In this document: piece after piece, positions 47,223-59,161 of the stretch | Layout: each line of letters opens with the position of its first letter | Numbering within the stretch: the first letter of the stretch is position 1 | NCBI RefSeq assembly: GCF_030272615.1 | Contig: NC_081412.1 | Location: 40,044,791 to 40,108,790 of the forward strand | Direction of reading: 5' to 3' | Source of the DNA: Cryptomeria japonica | Lineage: Eukaryota > Streptophyta > Pinopsida > Cupressales > Cupressaceae | DNA length: 64,000 nt | Translations under genes and position numbers: made by a program | The notes under the pieces: generated by a model | Seen by the model: the letters and a program-made list of their open reading frames with translations, nothing else | Told to the model about the DNA's origin: nothing | Databases searched by the model: none

Positions 47223-48100
47223 TTATGAAATATCAATATTTTTCTTATATAAATTGTCTTGATAGCTCCACAAAGATCATAATGAGCTAATTCTATCTTC
47301 TTAGAGGCTCTCCAATATTTAATAGAATTAAAATTTTCTCTATATTGTTTCCCCATGATGCAAGATTCATAAAAATGCTTCTTTATAGTGATGAGTGGAA
47401 GAAAATATACCATATTTTAATAAAAAAAATTCTTTAGTAATTGAAGGTTATTATGGGCAAGCCTTTCATGCCATAGCTGATTTCTTGAAGCAACATTTGA
47501 AACTAAGGATTGAGAGGATTTTTTTCTTAAATAAAATAGTCCTCCTTTCATGTATCCATCACATATTAATTTTCCCTCACTATTAAGCACTTCACAAACT
47601 CATTAAATTTTTTTCTATATTTTTGCTATGATTGAGTGACTTTCATAACTTTTAAACAATTTCTCTTCAATAATGACCAACATGATTGCAATAATAACAA
47701 AACCTTCCTTTTATTTATTCATTATTATTCATAATAGAATGTAATTGTTGTTCTTGCCCTTGAACATAGAGAAAAATATGTTTGTCAATTCAAATTCATT
47801 ATATTTATCAAGAAGTTCCTCATGTTGCAATAGTATCCTTGTAGATTATTGAATTGAAGGTTTTATAATTTTCAACTTAATGTAAGCATACATAAATGCT
47901 TAAATAATAAGATGGTTTGAAATACCATTGATTTTTGTTAGATGTTTTGTTATCAATCTATTAATTCTTATATATATATTTAAATTTGAAGCATGTATTT
48001 TCTCATATCCTTATTGTTTTCAAATATTAAAGTGATTGCATCCTAGCTTGATTTGGTTTAGCTACAATTTACACATTTTCTATCAAAATACTCTCAAAAG
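47223..48100 (-). pseudogene. Element C, Gag end and pre-integrase fragment
   Basis: The minus strand shows MGKQYRENF and ELAHYDLCGAIKT (pre-integrase to integrase start), upstream WHERLAH-like sequence near 47480, and a zinc knuckle remnant CYYYCNHVGHY near 47680. Many stops interrupt it. Beyond about 48100 I cannot follow the element. Confidence 0.65.
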
Positions 48101-48760
48101 ACAATTTTATCTCAGCCAATGTTTTTTGAGTTTTTGTCAAATTGTTATTGTAGACATACATGCATGGGATGTCTTTTTCTAGTTCCATATACAAAATAGG
48201 TGAGATCTACCAAGTGTATTTTATTTTTCTTTTGATGATACCATTCTCCATGAATATTAGAACTAGTCAGCTTAATAGAAATGAAACTAAAAAATAAAAT
48301 AAAAAATATTTACGATGATTTCTAAAATAATACAGAGATATCTAGTATTATGTAGCAATGCAGACCAAAAAGGAATATGTCGGACCTAAGTGAATACCAA
48401 ATTATGAGGGGCTCGAACCAAAATATGTCGAACTGATGTTGGTGGATCACAAAATTATTAATAAAATCAATGGCAATATTCTAACAAGATCTTGTTTTCT
48501 CTACCCTCTTGCATCCATGTATTGTTCTTATGTCCACACCTTCAAAACATAAAAAAATACATATAAATTTTTAATTCAATATTAAGTATTTAAATTTTAA
48601 AATAATTTGAATACTAAAATAAGTTCAAAAGATCATGCATACCTAATATCACCCAAAACACTTTGTGTGGTATGACTCGGTCCGATCCTCATGATGTACC
48701 AACCTCATTTGGTGCAAAGTGCATCTTTTATATGAAATCCATGATAATCCATTTACAATA
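48100..48760. other. No recognisable gene
   Basis: AT-rich; may hold the 5' end of element C, but no primer site or LTR boundary is clear. Confidence 0.4.

Positions 48761-48762
<2 letters not shown>

Positions 48763-48847
<85 letters not shown>
48763..48847. repeat. (GA)n microsatellite, about 42 units
   Basis: An uninterrupted GA run of about 85 bp. The Ser/Leu-rich ORF read on the other strand is a product of the repeat. Confidence 0.97.
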
Positions 48848-48849
<2 letters not shown>

Positions 48850-50270
48850 AAAATACTTAATTACTTGAGAAGACAAAAAGGAGAGAGAGATATGCAATCA
48901 AAAGCCCCAAAATTAAATTCCTAAAATATAAGTATGTATCCTTCTTAAACATGGAGAAAATTTCATATATTTATATTATATTTTATAATTCCATTAATTT
49001 AAGTGGGTTGATTGATGTAGAGGAAGGAATTACTTGGTTCTCAACTCATAATGGCTAAGGGGCTTCTTCAACTCCAACATAGTTTGACTCACAAATGGCC
49101 TTTGTCTTGGGACTCACTTTAGGAAAATTTGACATTATTGTACTTGACCCTTCCTATGTCATGAAAAAACCTTTAAATGTGGCCTAAGGTATAATGAGCA
49201 ACTCCCATGTGAAGATATTCAACAAGAGACCAACACTTGGGGTTTACACCTATTGTTTTGTTGCAACTAGGTATTACAACTTTTATAAAACTAGGCCAAA
49301 CTAAGAGATAAATTGTTTCAATCCAAAACTAGTGACTTGAGGAACCTTACACAACACATTAAAGTTACTTCATGGAGTATTTTATGGTGACACACAATAG
49401 GGTATCCAAAAGAAACTTGACTAGTTATTAGTTGGTTGTTACTATCAATGCAGTCCTTCTATGACAATCATTAAATTTTATCATGTATGGTGGCCACTAA
49501 TGATCACCAAAACCTTGAATAAGTCTATATGAACTTCACACACACTTCCAATACCTTCTTCAATCACAAAAATCCCAAACTATGCATTATTACATTCAAA
49601 TTCTCCCTTCTCTATCTTGGCAGTTTGATATTCTAGGAAAATCGGACTAATAGTCCTTAAAAAGCACATGAAAACCTCCACTTCAGCCCCTAAAGGTTTA
49701 GAAAATTGTTAAAAAAAAATACACATACCTTTCCACCCATTTTTGTGATTTTTTTACTAGTGGAAAGTCAAGTTATACATTTTTTTCACTTGTTGGGTAC
49801 CCTAGGTAGGGTTTTGACTAGTTCTCACAAAGAATGCAATATCTTACAAAATACTGAATGAAAATTGATGAGACTAGAGGAGAGTGAAATTATATTCACA
49901 TGCCAACCAATTAAAATTGGTTTCAGATCATAATATAGACCGCACAGTCTGTACAAGAGGAAAGGGCAGCAAAAAACATGAGAAATATATTAAAAAATGA
50001 TGTTTTCATTCACCAAATTCACCAATAATTTTTTTTTACACCAAATGAGAGTTGGAAGGTTAAATTTATACATTTATACCCTAAAAAGTACTCCAACTAT
50101 TCAAACAACCAATTTGTTAACAAAAATTTGGAAAGTTGCTTGACAATTGTTTTGAGCAACATGACAACTTTGTTTAACTTTTATAATTTTTGACCTATGG
50201 ACCTATAACTTTCCAAAATGGTTCAAAATGGTTCCAAATGGTCATAAATGATTTTATTATACTAAAAAAC
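48850..50270. other. No recognisable gene
   Basis: AT-rich, with no ORF of note. GGTTCAAAATGGTTCCAAAT-like short direct repeats occur near 50220. Probably old repeat DNA. Confidence 0.5.
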
Positions 50271-51508
50271 TATTGGCCATTTGGAGGAATTGATTGTACT
50301 TCATTGATGTTTTGTCGTTGATGTCAACACTAGCTGTTTTGGCTGCTTTATCGGTATACTTTTAGTCTCGGTAGGTTGTTTGGTTTATGGCTGGGAAGAT
50401 CATGATGATCTGGTATACTTTGGTATGATTTGGCTTATGGAATTATCTTAGATATTCTATACATGCTACTCAGATTCATGTTCAATCAGTTGGTTTTGGT
50501 TTGGTGATCAGATGCTATCATATATGCTGGTAAGCTTGGTTTGTTGATCCAGTGAGGGTTTCACTGACAAAGAGTTGTTGAATATTTTTTGATGTTATGC
50601 ATAATTGGTGTTGGTGTGGATTCTAGTAGAGATTTAGGATGTTGATGGTGATTGTGTTTGAGACTTGGCTAATTTGGATAATTGCTTTAGCATGTGTGGA
50701 CCTAAATTTGGTCTAGTTCTATCTAAATTATGGACTGGCTTAATGTAACATGTTGTTTGGTCTTATTGATGTTCTTTCAGGATGTCTTATGGGTTGGATA
50801 TAATTTCTTTGGTCTCAGGCCAACATGTTCTATAATTATGTAATTATTTTATTGTTTGGTGATTGACCTTATTGTTTGTGGTCGAGGGTTTGTATATATA
50901 TGATGTAAGATCTCATTGTAGATCATATAAAAGGATGATAAGATGATATAGGAGCAAATAATGTAATAATAATTCATGCAGAGGATTTGGTTGATCATAG
51001 ATGATCAAGTTGGTTTTATGCAAGAGGATTAAGTCCTTTGGTATTGAGCTTAACTGAAACTATATTTAGGCATAGGAGATGCTATTATTGTAGTTCATTC
51101 TTCCTTCCAGATTGTAGTCTGGAACTTTATGTAGTCAGTGAGACTCCTTTTGTAATGAGCAGTGTGCTATAGGCTGTTGGCCTTCCTGTAAGTGCAGGCC
51201 CCTTAATTTGTAATCACATACTTACTGCAGAAGTATTATCTGATTGTTGGTAGGCTTCCAACCATGGTTTTTCCCTTTACCAAGTTTTCCACGTACAAAT
51301 CTCGGTGCCATGTGGATGGTTTTTTTTCTCTAATTGTTGGTTGTTCTTATTTGGTTTATCTTCTTTTTAGGTAATCGGTTTATGCATTATGGTATTGACC
51401 TTATGTGTCTTGGTATTAAAATTTAGATTTCTTAAGGTTCTGGTAATCTGGTGACAACAGATTCACCCCCCCTCTTAGTTGTCTTCCGGTTATTTGAACT
51501 GTCTAACA
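50271..51508 (+). mobile_element. 5' LTR of element G
   Basis: It starts TATTGGCCATTTGGAGG (TG mutated) and ends GTCTAACA. A TATATATA box lies at 50893-50901. Shared modules are at 51260-51295 and 51460-51480. Confidence 0.85.
50893..50901 (+). promoter_or_regulatory. TATA box in the 5' LTR of element G
   Basis: TATATATAT in mid-LTR, followed by AAGATCTCATT-like sequence that is also found after the TATA box of element H. Confidence 0.5.
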
Positions 51509-51510
51509 AT

Positions 51511-51522
51511 TGATATCAGAGA
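51511..51522 (+). other. Degenerate primer binding site of element G
   Basis: TGATATCAGAGA, two mismatches to TGGTATCAGAGC. Confidence 0.75.
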
Positions 51523-51559
51523 TCTGGTCCTCTTTGTAGAAGCTTAATTGCTTGAGGAA

Positions 51560-54500
51560 GATCGTACAACATCTAATAGTTCAAGTTCATCTAGTTCATT
51601 TGCTGTTGTCTTTCGGAGAGAAATTCCCAAGCTTGATGGAACAAATTATAGATTATGGAAGATTTAGATGGAGACTCATTTGAGATGTCTTGGTAAGGAA
51701 ATTGGGGAAACCCCAAAGAATGGTCTATATCCTTTTAATCGGGCATCTGGCAATCCTCCTCTGAAAAAATTTGATAAGGATCTTGAGAATGATTTTATAG
51801 CTAGAAAAGCCCTCCTGTGTGAACTTTCTAATCAACAAATAATGAGATTGACTCACAAATCATCAGAAAAATTTATATGGGACAAGTTGGAGACTCTTAA
51901 TGATGGCGACCCTATTGTTAAGATTGCTAAAATTGATGGTTACCAAGTGAGATATGAAAATTTGAAGATGGAAGAAGATGAAAGGAAAACTGCATTCATG
52001 GAAAGAGTAAATGAAATTATCATGGGAATTCATTGTTGTGGTGGATCTCTAAGTGAAGATGAAATAGTTTCTAAAGCTCTGAGAGATTTGCCATCAACTT
52101 ATAAGATGAAGGCTACTGCAATTAATGAATTGAGAGCAATGACTAATGCTTATGTCAATAGAGATACCTTGGTTGGGAAATTAAATGCTTTTTAGCTTGA
52201 AGAATTTGGACCTTTTGGAGCTGTGAAGTTTGAACCTGCTTTTCATGCATTTACATCATCAACCGACAAGCAAGATTGGAAAGCTTTGTATGCAAAGTAA
52301 TTGGATGATATGAAAAAAGAAGATGATTAATTTGAGCAACTTGAAGCCCTGTGTTTATAGAAGTGTACCTAAAGGACCGGTAGGAAGTAAGTATGAAGTA
52401 AAATAACCTTTTAAATATTTTGCTTGTAATAAGATAGGTAATTTTGCATCTAGATGTCTTGAAAGGAATTCAATATTTGAAGAAAGAGCTAGAAGATCTT
52501 TTAAGCCTAACCCTGGATATCAGAACAAGCATAAGTATAGGAAAAACATAGATAAATCTTGTTACTTTGCAGATGAGGAAGGTGTGACTAATTTTGATGA
52601 TGAACCGACATAAGACTCTGCTAGTGGTTCTGACAATGGAAAGGATGGGTGTTCTTGGTTACCAAGGAAGATGTTCCAGAATTGGAAGAGAATGTACCTA
52701 AAGAAAAGGCCCTTGCTGTTAAAATTGAAGATAAGGATGAATGGGTAATTGAAAGTGGATGTTCACATCATATGACTGGAGATAAAAGGGAGTTTCTATC
52801 TTTGCAAGAATTTGATGGCGGTCTGGTTAGATTTGGAGATGACAAAGCATGTATGATCAAAGGAAGAGGAACTATATCATTAGATGGTAAGCACAATACT
52901 CATAATGTTTATTATGTTGAAGCTTTAAGGCATAATATTTTGAGTGTAGGACATTTCATGGATAAGGGATTTCAATTACAATTCAAGGATGGAAAATGTA
53001 AAATAATTAATAGATCTAGTTTGGAGATTGCAATTGATACTTGGACAAAAGGTAATATATTTCATTTGAATTCTGGTGAGAAGACATGTTTGATTGCTTT
53101 GGCATAAAAGGCTATGTCATGTGAATTTTGATTGCATGGTAAATATCAGTTCAAGTAAGGCAGTTAGAGATATAACTAAGATTATCAAGCCCTATAATAT
53201 AGTATGTTAGGAATGTCAAATGGGAAAATAGGTCAGAACCTCTTTCAAGAGTATAAAATACAAATCTAATTATGTTCTTGATCTTATTCATATTGGTTTG
53301 TTTGGTCCTGCTAGAATCAAAAGTTTTCAAGGTGATAGATATTTTATGCTAATTATTGATGATTATTCTATAATGATGTGGGTTACTTTTCTAAGGGAGA
53401 AATATGAGGCTTTTGAAAAGTTTAACATCTTTAAAGATAAGGTTGAAACTGAGACATGATTGAAGATTAAGTGCTTGAGGTCAGATCATGGTGGATAATT
53501 CACATCCGGTGAGTTTAATAACTTCTATGAGAAGCATGGCATAAGGAGACAATTTTTTGCTCCCCAGACACCTCAACAAAATGGAGTTGTAGAAAGAAAG
53601 AACAAAACTATCTTGGATGCTGGTAGAAACATGCCAATGGAAGATAATCTACCTCATATCTACTGGAGAGAAGAAGTGAGCAAAACAATTTATACATTCA
53701 ACATAGTTTATATCAATGGAGAAACAGGTAACACATCTTATGAGTTATGGTTTCGAAATACACCTACAGTTAAGTATTTTAGAATCTTTGGTAGTAAAAG
53801 TTATATTAGGAGAGATGATTTCATTGGAAAATTTGATCCTAGATGTGATGAAGGAATATGTATTGGTTATTCTAATGAAAGCACAAAATATAGATGTTAT
53901 AACAAAAGATTGCAAAGAATTGTGGAGAGCGCTAATGTCAAGGTGGATGAGCAAAATAGAAGTCAAATAAGAATTTATGAGAAAGAACTGACAATAGAAA
54001 TGATCATAACTGAACGAGTAACACCTTTAATGGAACAGACCGTTGAGCCAATTACTCTGACAATATTAGAAAATTCAATAGTAATCGAAGAATAGGAAAG
54101 AGGAAAAGAGAATCCAAAGACTCCTACGTATGTAAGGTTGAATCATTCAAAAGATCATATCATTGAAAATAAGAATAATGGACTGATGACAAGAAGGAGA
54201 TTGGCATTTAATGAGGTATGTTTAATTTCTCAAGTTGAACTAGTATCAATAATTGAAGCATGTAAAGATGAATGTTGGATGAAATCTATGGAAGAAGAAC
54301 TAGATTAGATAGAAAAGAATAACACATGGATTTTAGTTCCCCGACCTAAAAATAAGAATGTTATTGGAACTAAATGGGGTTTTAGGAATAAATTAAATGA
54401 AGATGGACAAGCTGTGAGGAATAAAGCTAGATTGGTTTGTAAAGAATATTCTCAGAAGGAAGGAATTGATTATGGTGAAACTTTTGCACCTATAGCTAGG

Positions 54501-55760
54501 ATTGAAGCTGTAAGATTGTTTCTTGCCTATGCTGCACATAAAAACTATAAGGTTTAATAGATGGATGTTAAATGTTCTTTTCTAAATGGGGATCTTGATG
54601 AGGAAGTTTATATTGAGAAACCTGATGGGTTTTCACTTTCAGATGATAAAAATATTGTTTGCAGGTTAAAGAAAGCCTTATATGGATTGAAAAAGGCACC
54701 TAGAGCTTGGTATGCAAGGTTGGACAAAATTTCTTTTAAGGCTTGGTTTCACTAAAGGTAATGCTAACAGTAATATATATTATAAAGTCATTGATGATGA
54801 TATAATAACTATTGAGGTCTTTGTTGATGATATAACTTTTAGAGGTGAAGATAAGTTGTGCATGAAATTTTCTAACAATATGGAGATTGAATTTGAGATG
54901 TCTATGATTGGGGAAATGAATTATTTCTTAGGTTTGCAGATTACTCAAATTGATAAAGGTATTTTCATCTATTAAACTAAGTATGCTAGGGAGATGTTGA
55001 ACAAATTTGGTATGGAGAGTTCTAAACCGGTTAGTACTCCTATGGTTAAAAGTGAGAAATTGACAAAGAAAGATGAATCTGCAATAGTAAATCCTCTAAG
55101 ATACGAGTCTATAATCGGAGGTCTGCTATATTTGACTTAGACTACACCAGATATAATGAATGTTGTTTGCATTGCATCAAGATATCAAAGTGATCCTAGA
55201 GAAAATCATGAGAGTTCGGTGAAAAGGATTTTTAGATACTTACAAGGTACATTTGAATATGGTTTGTGGTACCCTAAAGATGACGACTTTACTTTATGTA
55301 CATATACAAATGTAGAATGGGCAGGTGATGTTGATGATTAGAAAAGTACTTCCGGTGGAGCTTTAAGTCTTGGAAAGAAACTTATTTCATGGATCAGCAA
55401 GAAACAATCATGTACTTCTTTATCTACTATTGAAGTTGTGTATGTTGTTGTTGCTACTAACTGTACACAAGTTCTATGGATGAAGCAAATTTCAAAGGAC
55501 ATAAAAAGGGCATTGCAATGGACCGGTAGTTATTCACTATGATAACTCTACTGCTATAGAAATACCAAAAAAATTGGTATTTCACTCTAAGACACAACAC
55601 ATATCTATCAAGGATAACTTTTTGAAGGGGAAGGTGGAAGAAAATGAAGTTAGATTGGTTTATGTGAACACTAAAGAGCAGATTGTACGTCTTCACTAAA
55701 CCTTAGCCTAAAAAATCATTTGAGTACCTCAGAAACAGATTAAGAGTTTCTGCCCCTCTA
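51560..55760 (+). pseudogene. Gag-pol polyprotein of element G (copia), decayed
   Basis: The Gag start codon is lost; the reading becomes clear at KLDGTNYRLW. Gag continues in 51668-52195 (NEIIMGIHCCGGSLSEDEIV). The zinc knuckle near 52430 is eroded. Protease IESGCSHHMTG lies near 52750 (DSG changed to ESG). A frameshift near 53105 precedes integrase (VNFDCMVNIS, DRYFMLIIDDYS, PQQNGVVERKN). Reverse transcriptase shows GTKWGFRNKLNEDG, VDDITFRG and LQITQIDKG, with a frameshift near 54725. RNase H (VEWAGDVDD, QSCTSLSTIE) fades after 55500. Many stops, often TAG where H or D has Gln. Closest relative in the window is H. Confidence 0.88.
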
Positions 55761-55816
55761 GTAGAGAACTGGTTGATTATATTTGGCATCAGTCTGGTAT
55801 GCATTATCAGAGATAT

Positions 55817-55821
55817 TATTC
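55817..55821 (+). repeat. Probable target duplication of element H, left copy
   Basis: TATTC here equals 63648-63652 directly after the 3' LTR of H. Four extra bases (ATTT) lie between this copy and the LTR start, so the left junction has been altered. Confidence 0.55.
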
Positions 55822-55825
55822 ATTT

Positions 55826-56915
55826 TGTTGGTATTATGGATATGTTGCATTGGTTTTGTCATTGATGTCATCACTTATCAACATTTATCCTTCTAGAGAC
55901 TTTTGGTTATGTTGGACTGACACATTATGTTCACTGACAAGATCAGTGACTTATGCACAGTCATCGGTATATTGCCCATCGACACTGAAGATAACTTGTT
56001 ATCATCTGGAGATCACTTGGTTATGTCAAAGACATGGTTTGGACAATTGGTTTTGGTAGTCTGGTTGTTGGTCTAATCGGGGTGACATATTTGTTATTAC
56101 CGGCAAAATTGGTCTAGGTTATGGATTGACATGCATTATCTATTCCAGATCAGCACGACACGTTATGGAGATGATTTAATCATTTGGATATTGTTTTAAA
56201 TGTATTGAGCCAACATGATGCATCACATCTTGACTTATCTGTAATTGATTTAATTGCAATATTCTTAATTAGCTGACCTACACATTTGGTCTTAGGTTTT
56301 GGTATATATGCAAGATCTCATTTGTGAGATGATGTGAGAAAGGAAGAAAAAGATAGAGAGACGGTATATGGTTATGGTATTGTAACATGGTATGTGCGAA
56401 TATTGAAGATCATATGATCAGACAATAGAGAAGGTTCAAGGAAGGTTTGAAGGTGACTATCAAAGCTTAACCGGTACTGAATCCAGCATTGGAGATGCTA
56501 CTTTGAGCAGTTGATTATCATTGGATTTAATCATCCAATTGTAGTAAGTGTGACTCCTATTTTGTGATTGAGTAGTGAGCTCTAGGCGATTGGCCTTTCT
56601 GCATGTGCAAACCCCATTTGTATACACATACTATCTGTAGTAGTATCATCTGATTGTGGGTAAGGTTTTTCACCGTGGTTTTTCCCCTTATAGGGTTTCC
56701 ACGTACAAATATTTGTGTTATATGTTGTGGATATTGTTTCTCTTTCTATTTCATGCATTAAGTTTCATCGCTATTGATATTAACTATTAAACTGTTAACC
56801 AACATTGAGTTTGGTTTACCAATATTAAGTATCAATTTTGATTAAGTTCTATTTGGGATGAAATTAATTGACAACTGATTCATCCCTTTGTCTCAGTTGC
56901 CTCTGGGTCCTAAAA
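55826..56915 (+). mobile_element. 5' LTR of element H
   Basis: 1090 bp, matches 62537-63647; the terminal CCTAACA has changed to CCTAAAA. Shared modules are at 56670-56707 and 56876-56897 (the C-tract here is partly lost). Confidence 0.88.
56303..56309 (+). promoter_or_regulatory. TATA box in the 5' LTR of element H
   Basis: TATATAT followed by GCAAGATCTCATTTG, in a position equivalent to that in element G. Confidence 0.5.
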
Positions 56916-56917
56916 AT

Positions 56918-56929
56918 TGGTATCAGAGC
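56918..56929 (+). other. Primer binding site of element H
   Basis: TGGTATCAGAGC, the perfect initiator-Met-tRNA complement. Confidence 0.95.
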
Positions 56930-56972
56930 TAAGTTCTCTTTTTGCAAAAGTTTAACAACTTGAGGAGATTCT

Positions 56973-57618
56973 ATGGCAACTAACTTTTTCAAGAAGGATA
57001 GTCCAAAACTTGATGGAACTAACTATGGTATATGGAAGATCAGAATGGAGACACATCTGAATTGCATTGGAAAAGACATATGGGATGTTACAAAGAATGG
57101 CTATGTTGGTCCTACACCGAATCAACATAATCCACCAACATTGGGTAAGGATCAAGAGAATGATTGTAAGGCAAGGGAAGCACTCTTGAGTGCCTTGTCA
57201 GATCAGCAAATCATGGGACTATCAGACCGATCTACTACTAAAGATATTTGGGATAAGTTGGAGACATTGAATGAAGGAGATACCACTATCAAAATTGCAA
57301 AAATGGAATGCTTCTGGGTCACGTATGAAAATTTGAAAATGGAAGAAGATGAAAGAATTTTTTCTTTTATGAAAAGGGTTAATGAAATTGTTTTGGGAAT
57401 ACAATGTTGTGGAGGTTCCTTAAGTGAAGATGAAATTGTTTCTAAAGTTTTGAGAGAATTTCCATCGGCATACAAAATGAAAGTAACTACTATTAATGAG
57501 TTGAGAACAATGCCTAATACATCAGTATCTAGAGATACCTTGGTTGGAAAACTTTCAGCATTTGAGCTTGAGGAATTTGGTCCTGTTGCTACAATTAAGA
57601 TAGATTTAGCCTTCAAAG

Positions 57619-57652
<34 letters not shown>

Positions 57653-57994
57653 TGATAAATCTGATTTGAAAGCACTTTATGCAAGAGAACTTGAAGATAT
57701 CAGGAGGGAAAATGAAGAACTGGAAGAACTTGAAGCACTATTTGCAAGGAAAATGCCTAAAGGTCCTATTGGTAGTAAGTATGAAGGCAAAGCATAATTT
57801 AAATGTTTTAACTTCAATAAAGTTGGTCATATTGCATCTAGATGTCCTAATAGACATGAAAGATTAAGAGAAGAAGCTAAAAGAACATATACGCCTAACC
57901 CTGAATATCAGAGATACAGATTTAAGAAGAATAGAGACAAATCATGTTACTATGTTGATGAAGGAATTACTGATGATTCTGATGAAGAACCGAT
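56973..57994 (+). pseudogene. Gag of element H (copia)
   Basis: It is open from ATG 56973 to the stop at 57795-57797 and readable in the same frame to 57994, where solo LTR I starts. Landmarks are KLDGTNYGIWKIRMETHL, the UBN2-like region with WDKLETLNEGD and VNEIVLGIQCCGGSLSEDE, a run of eleven or more Ser codons from a TCA repeat (57619-57652), a Glu-rich stretch, and a knuckle CFNFNKVGHIASRC whose second Cys is Phe. Gag forms the particle around element RNA. The single premature stop (AFKASS... KYEGKA*) lies just before the knuckle. Confidence 0.88.
57619..57652 (+). repeat. (TCA)n trinucleotide repeat inside Gag of H
   Basis: About eleven ATC/TCA units in frame, giving a poly-Ser stretch not found in G's Gag. 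Confidence 0.9.
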
Positions 57995-59161
57995 TGTTGG
58001 CATTTTTGATGATTATGTTGTGGTTGTCATTGATGAACACACACTTACATTGAGATCACTTTTTATATGTATGAGTTAAAAGCTCAACCGAAATTTGTTC
58101 CAACCGGTATGATGCATTATAGTCTTTAGACTATCAGTGTGTTGCAGAAAGTCTTTACCTGTCTAAAGCGGTATGAAGACCCCAAGCGGTTCGAGGATCT
58201 TAAGCAGTACGAAGGATCAAGCGGCAGAACACATATTTCCCAGTCTTCATTTTTTTGTCAAAACAGCAACTGGTATTTTGTTTAAACCGGTAATATTCTG
58301 TGATGAGTTACCAACTGATATTTTATGATAAGTTACCATCCACCAATTGTTTGATGGTGCCAACACTCCAGTGGTGCTTTTTGTGTCGTGTTACCAAGCA
58401 TGTCTAGATGCATTGAACCTAGGAAATTGTATTGTAATCCTATTGGACTGACATGAAATCAGATTCCTTTATAAGGACATCATGTCTAGGGTTTTAGGAG
58501 TTGGCAAGGGTTTAAGGTGGTTGATAAGTTTTTGGAAGTACGATCTTAACTAAGAAGATCAAGTTTGTGAGCTGTAACGGAGTAAGAGTTAGTGAAGACT
58601 AAAGTAATGCTGAAATGCATTAGCTATGAGCAATAGTGGATCTAATCAAGCAACCTGTGCTATTTGCTAGATCACTCACTTGTTGATTACTCACATCTTC
58701 GACAAGTCTGAAGCCTTTAACCGAGTAGGCCCAAAAAGCCTTTTGTAAATCCTCTAACAAGGTGGTTCACATCTATGGATCTAAACTCCTCTAGCAAGGT
58801 AGTCTTTAATCGAACTTGTCTACTAACAGAGATTGAAGATTCCTAACAGAATCTATTCTAGTAAAGAACATTGTATGACCTTAATTGGTTTGACCTTAAC
58901 TGGTCTGGTTCCTATTCGGCAGATAGTTACTTGTGAGTTTCATCTCACCGTGGTTTTTCCCATTTGGGTTTCCATATCAAAATATCTTGTGTTATGGTGT
59001 TTGTGCTTTTGTGGGTGAATGCATTATTTGCTATTTGGTTCGCATGTGTGCTAACCGGTTTGTTTGCTAAGCTGCTTTACTGGTTTACTGTTAGAATAGT
59101 AAAGTGTTTAAGTACAGAGATTTTTGGCATACTAATTCACCCCCCCTCTTAGTATTCATCA
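57995..59161 (+). mobile_element. Solo LTR I inside element H
   Basis: It starts TGTTGGCATTTTTGATG and ends GTATTCATCA. Flanks are CCGAT (57990-57994) and CCGAC (59162-59166), a duplication with one mismatch. H's reading resumes directly after it (DNGWAFIAIKED). Shared modules are at 58945-58976 and 59132-59155. No internal region remains. Its style (strings such as TCCTCTAACAAGGTGG) is close to the LTRs of D. Confidence 0.85.

Larger units (their letters stand above)
34440..48100 (-). mobile_element. Element C: old copia element, minus strand, broken by E/D and F
   Basis: Fragments in correct copia order on the minus strand: Gag knuckle and pre-integrase zinc region (about 48000-47223), integrase (38174-37640), reverse transcriptase (37330-36175) and RNase H (34969-34570). 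The gaps are solo LTR F and solo LTR E (with D inside), and the protein reading continues across each gap once the insertion and one target duplication are ignored. The LTRs of C could not be placed with confidence. It is the oldest layer of this cluster and heavily decayed. Confidence 0.8.

Noticed and set aside
48649-48897. 82-aa minus-strand ORF rich in Ser and Leu
   Set aside because: Translation of the GA microsatellite.
57203-57616. 137-aa minus-strand ORF
   Set aside because: Antisense of the Gag of element H.
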